DNA of 6,680 nucleotides from Bacteroidota bacterium (GTDB lineage Bacteria; Bacteroidota; Bacteroidia; Sphingobacteriales; Sphingobacteriaceae), in the NCBI GenBank assembly GCA_025355225.1, contig JANYAB010000613.1, forward strand, positions 1 to 6,680. Reading direction: 5' to 3'. Below the pieces are notes generated by a model that worked only from the letters and a program-made list of their open reading frames with translations, was not told where the DNA came from and did no database searches. Positions 5,514 to 6,680 of the stretch are shown in pieces; position 1 is the stretch's first letter, and the number at the start of each line of letters is the position of its first letter. Position numbers and translations under genes: made by a program.

Positions 5514-6680
5514 ATGATAGATATTTTTATAAAAAAAATCATCGCGGTAATTATGCTGTTTATGCTTTGTTGCGGTTTTGCAAAAAGCCAGGACAGTGTG
5601 GTTTTGGTTAAGATTGATCTGTCAAAAACCTTTCAGCGTATCGATAACTTTGGCGCCTCAGATGCATGGGCGTGCCAGTTCGTTGGCAACTGGCCAAAAG
5701 AAAAAAAAAATGAGATCGCAGACTTGCTTTTTAGTAAGGATACACTCAATGATGGTTCACCTAAAGGAATCGCGCTTTCGTTATGGCGATTTAATATCGG
5801 TGCAGGTAGTGCAGGCCAGGCCGAAAACAGTGGCATCAAAGACGAATGGCGCAGGGTTGAATCATTTTTAAATGCCGACGGTACTTATAACTGGGGGAAG
5901 CAAGCCGGTCAGGTATGGTTTTTAAAAGCTGCCAAAAACCGCGGTGTCAAACAATTCCTTGGCTTCGTAAACAGTCCACCAGTAAATTTTACCTTAAATG
6001 GCAAAGCCTATACTACCGGGGGAAAAACCAATCTTTCTGCCGATAAGTACGATGCGTTTGCAAATTACTTGTCATCTGTAATAAAAGGAGTTAACAAGAC
6101 TAGCGGAGTTAAATTCAACTATATCAGCCCTGTAAATGAACCCCAGTGGGATTGGAGTGATGGTGGTCAGGAAGGATGTCCATACGCCAATATCGAAATA
6201 GCAGGTTTGGTACGCTCCATTGATAAAATTTTCACTCAAAATAACCTTCAAACGAAGATATTAGTTTCCGAAGCCGGCAGCATCAATTATCTTTTTTCAG
6301 CAGCAGATAAACCGGGTAAGGGAAATCAGATCAATGAATTTTTTAAGCATGGTTCCCCTGATTATATCGGCGATCTGAAAAATGTAACCAAAATCATTGC
6401 AGGGCATAGCTATTTTACTACTTCGCCCATTTCATCAGCCATAAAATTACGGCAACAGCTTGCTCAAAGTGTGCGTGACATTTCCGGATTATCTTTCTGG
6501 CAGTCAGAATATTGCATCCTTGGAAATAATGCCAGTGAAATAGATGGTAATAAGCGCGATATGGGTATAGATGCGGCTTTATACCTGGCAAAGGTTATCC
6601 ATACGGATCTCACCTCGGCTAATGCCTCCGCCTGGCAATGGTGGACCGCCATTTCTCCATTTAATTATAAGGATGGACTT
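5514..6680 (+). CDS. GH30-family (O-glycosyl hydrolase, Glyco_hydr_30_2-like) secreted glycosidase, 3' end outside window
   Basis: 389 codons are visible with no stop or frameshift; the C-terminus lies beyond the right edge. The ATG at 5514 gives a signal peptide with core IIAVIMLFMLCCGF and a likely type I cleavage after AKS (residue 25). The cysteines at 19-20 do not form a lipobox, so the protein is probably periplasmic or secreted. Mature-domain landmarks are: FQRIDNFGASDAW near the N-terminus; LWRFNIGAGS with Arg92; FVNSPP; ISPVNEPQWDW with probable acid/base Glu209; FWQSEY with probable nucleophile Glu332; and WQWWTAISPFN after it. This is the clan GH-A arrangement of the GH30-like O-glycosyl hydrolases common in Bacteroidota. 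Characterised relatives include endo-beta-1,6-galactanases, and xylanase or glucosidase activities occur elsewhere in GH30. With the GH5/CBM13 enzyme immediately upstream, beta-1,6-galactan is a reasonable but unproven substrate. A run of ten A (5701-5710) lies within codons 63-66. Confidence 0.9.
   Translation, partial: MIDIFIKKIIAVIMLFMLCCGFAKSQDSVVLVKIDLSKTFQRIDNFGASDAWACQFVGNWPKEKKNEIADLLFSKDTLNDGSPKGIALSLWRFNIGAGSAGQAENSGIKDEWRRVESFLNADGTYNWGKQAGQVWFLKAAKNRGVKQFLGFVNSPPVNFTLNGKAYTTGGKTNLSADKYDAFANYLSSVIKGVNKTSGVKFNYISPVNEPQWDWSDGGQEGCPYANIEIAGLVRSIDKIFTQNNLQTKILVSEAGSINYLFSAADKPGKGNQINEFFKHGSPDYIGDLKNVTKIIAGHSYFTTSPISSAIKLRQQLAQSVRDISGLSFWQSEYCILGNNASEIDGNKRDMGIDAALYLAKVIHTDLTSANASAWQWWTAISPFNYKDGL

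Noticed and set aside
5387..5611. 74-codon + strand frame spanning the GH5-GH30 junction
   Set aside because: It runs out of frame through the end of the lectin repeats, the hairpin and the GH30 signal peptide, with no recognisable protein features.
5697..5714. Frameshift or pseudogene at the A-run in the GH30 gene
   Set aside because: Reading through with ten A keeps the frame from the signal peptide to the right edge, with NWPKEKKNEIADLLF matching the family pattern.
5095..5839. Minus-strand frames of 66-69 codons opposite the lectin repeats and GH30 start
   Set aside because: They are antisense shadows of strongly supported + strand genes, with no start context or family features.
5578..5871. 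97-codon + strand frame starting at TTG 5578
   Set aside because: It overlaps the GH30 gene in another frame, and the GH30 frame carries continuous family motifs through this region.
6464..6652. 62-codon minus-strand frame opposite the GH30 catalytic region
   Set aside because: It is antisense to the conserved FWQSEY and WQWW region; the composition is explained by the coding strand.

Overview
The window looks like part of a polysaccharide utilization locus (PUL) from a member of the Bacteroidota. A soil or plant-associated Sphingobacteriaceae (Mucilaginibacter/Pedobacter-like) is my best guess. The reasons are a SusC/SusD pair, short N-termini with lipoboxes followed by Lys residues, starts without Shine-Dalgarno motifs, and intermediate base composition. 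The genus is inference, since no rRNA or marker gene is present.

Layout: all four genes lie on the + strand and are tightly packed. (1) Bases 2-2185 hold the C-terminal three quarters of a SusC-type TonB-dependent outer-membrane transporter, whose N-terminus is off the left edge. (2) After 11 bases, a complete SusD-like glycan-binding lipoprotein runs 2197-3879. (3) After a terminator-like hairpin, a complete two-domain lipoprotein runs 3952-5457. It has a GH5-type catalytic domain and a C-terminal ricin-B/CBM13 beta-trefoil made of three 47-residue repeats. (4) After a second terminator-like hairpin, a GH30-type glycosidase begins at 5514 and runs off the right edge at 6680 with 389 codons visible. 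No non-coding stretch exceeds about 75 bases. There are no RNA genes, mobile elements or CRISPR arrays, and I see no convincing gene on the minus strand.

How it probably works: the GH5 lipoprotein, anchored by its CBM13 domain, cuts a polysaccharide at the cell surface. SusD captures the oligosaccharides and SusC imports them with TonB energy. The GH30 enzyme, which has a type I signal peptide and no lipobox, cuts further, probably in the periplasm. The substrate is not proven. GH5+CBM13 together with a GH30 of the O-glycosyl-hydrolase (Glyco_hydr_30_2-like) type recalls two known kinds of endo-beta-1,6-galactanase. Beta-1,6-galactan side chains of type II arabinogalactan / arabinogalactan-protein are therefore my leading hypothesis; xylan or another beta-glycan remains possible.

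The most interesting unexplained structure is the pair of similarly built hairpins (each a 10-bp perfect stem followed by a T-run). Each lies just upstream of an enzyme gene inside what otherwise looks like one operon, which suggests stepped expression of transporter versus enzymes.
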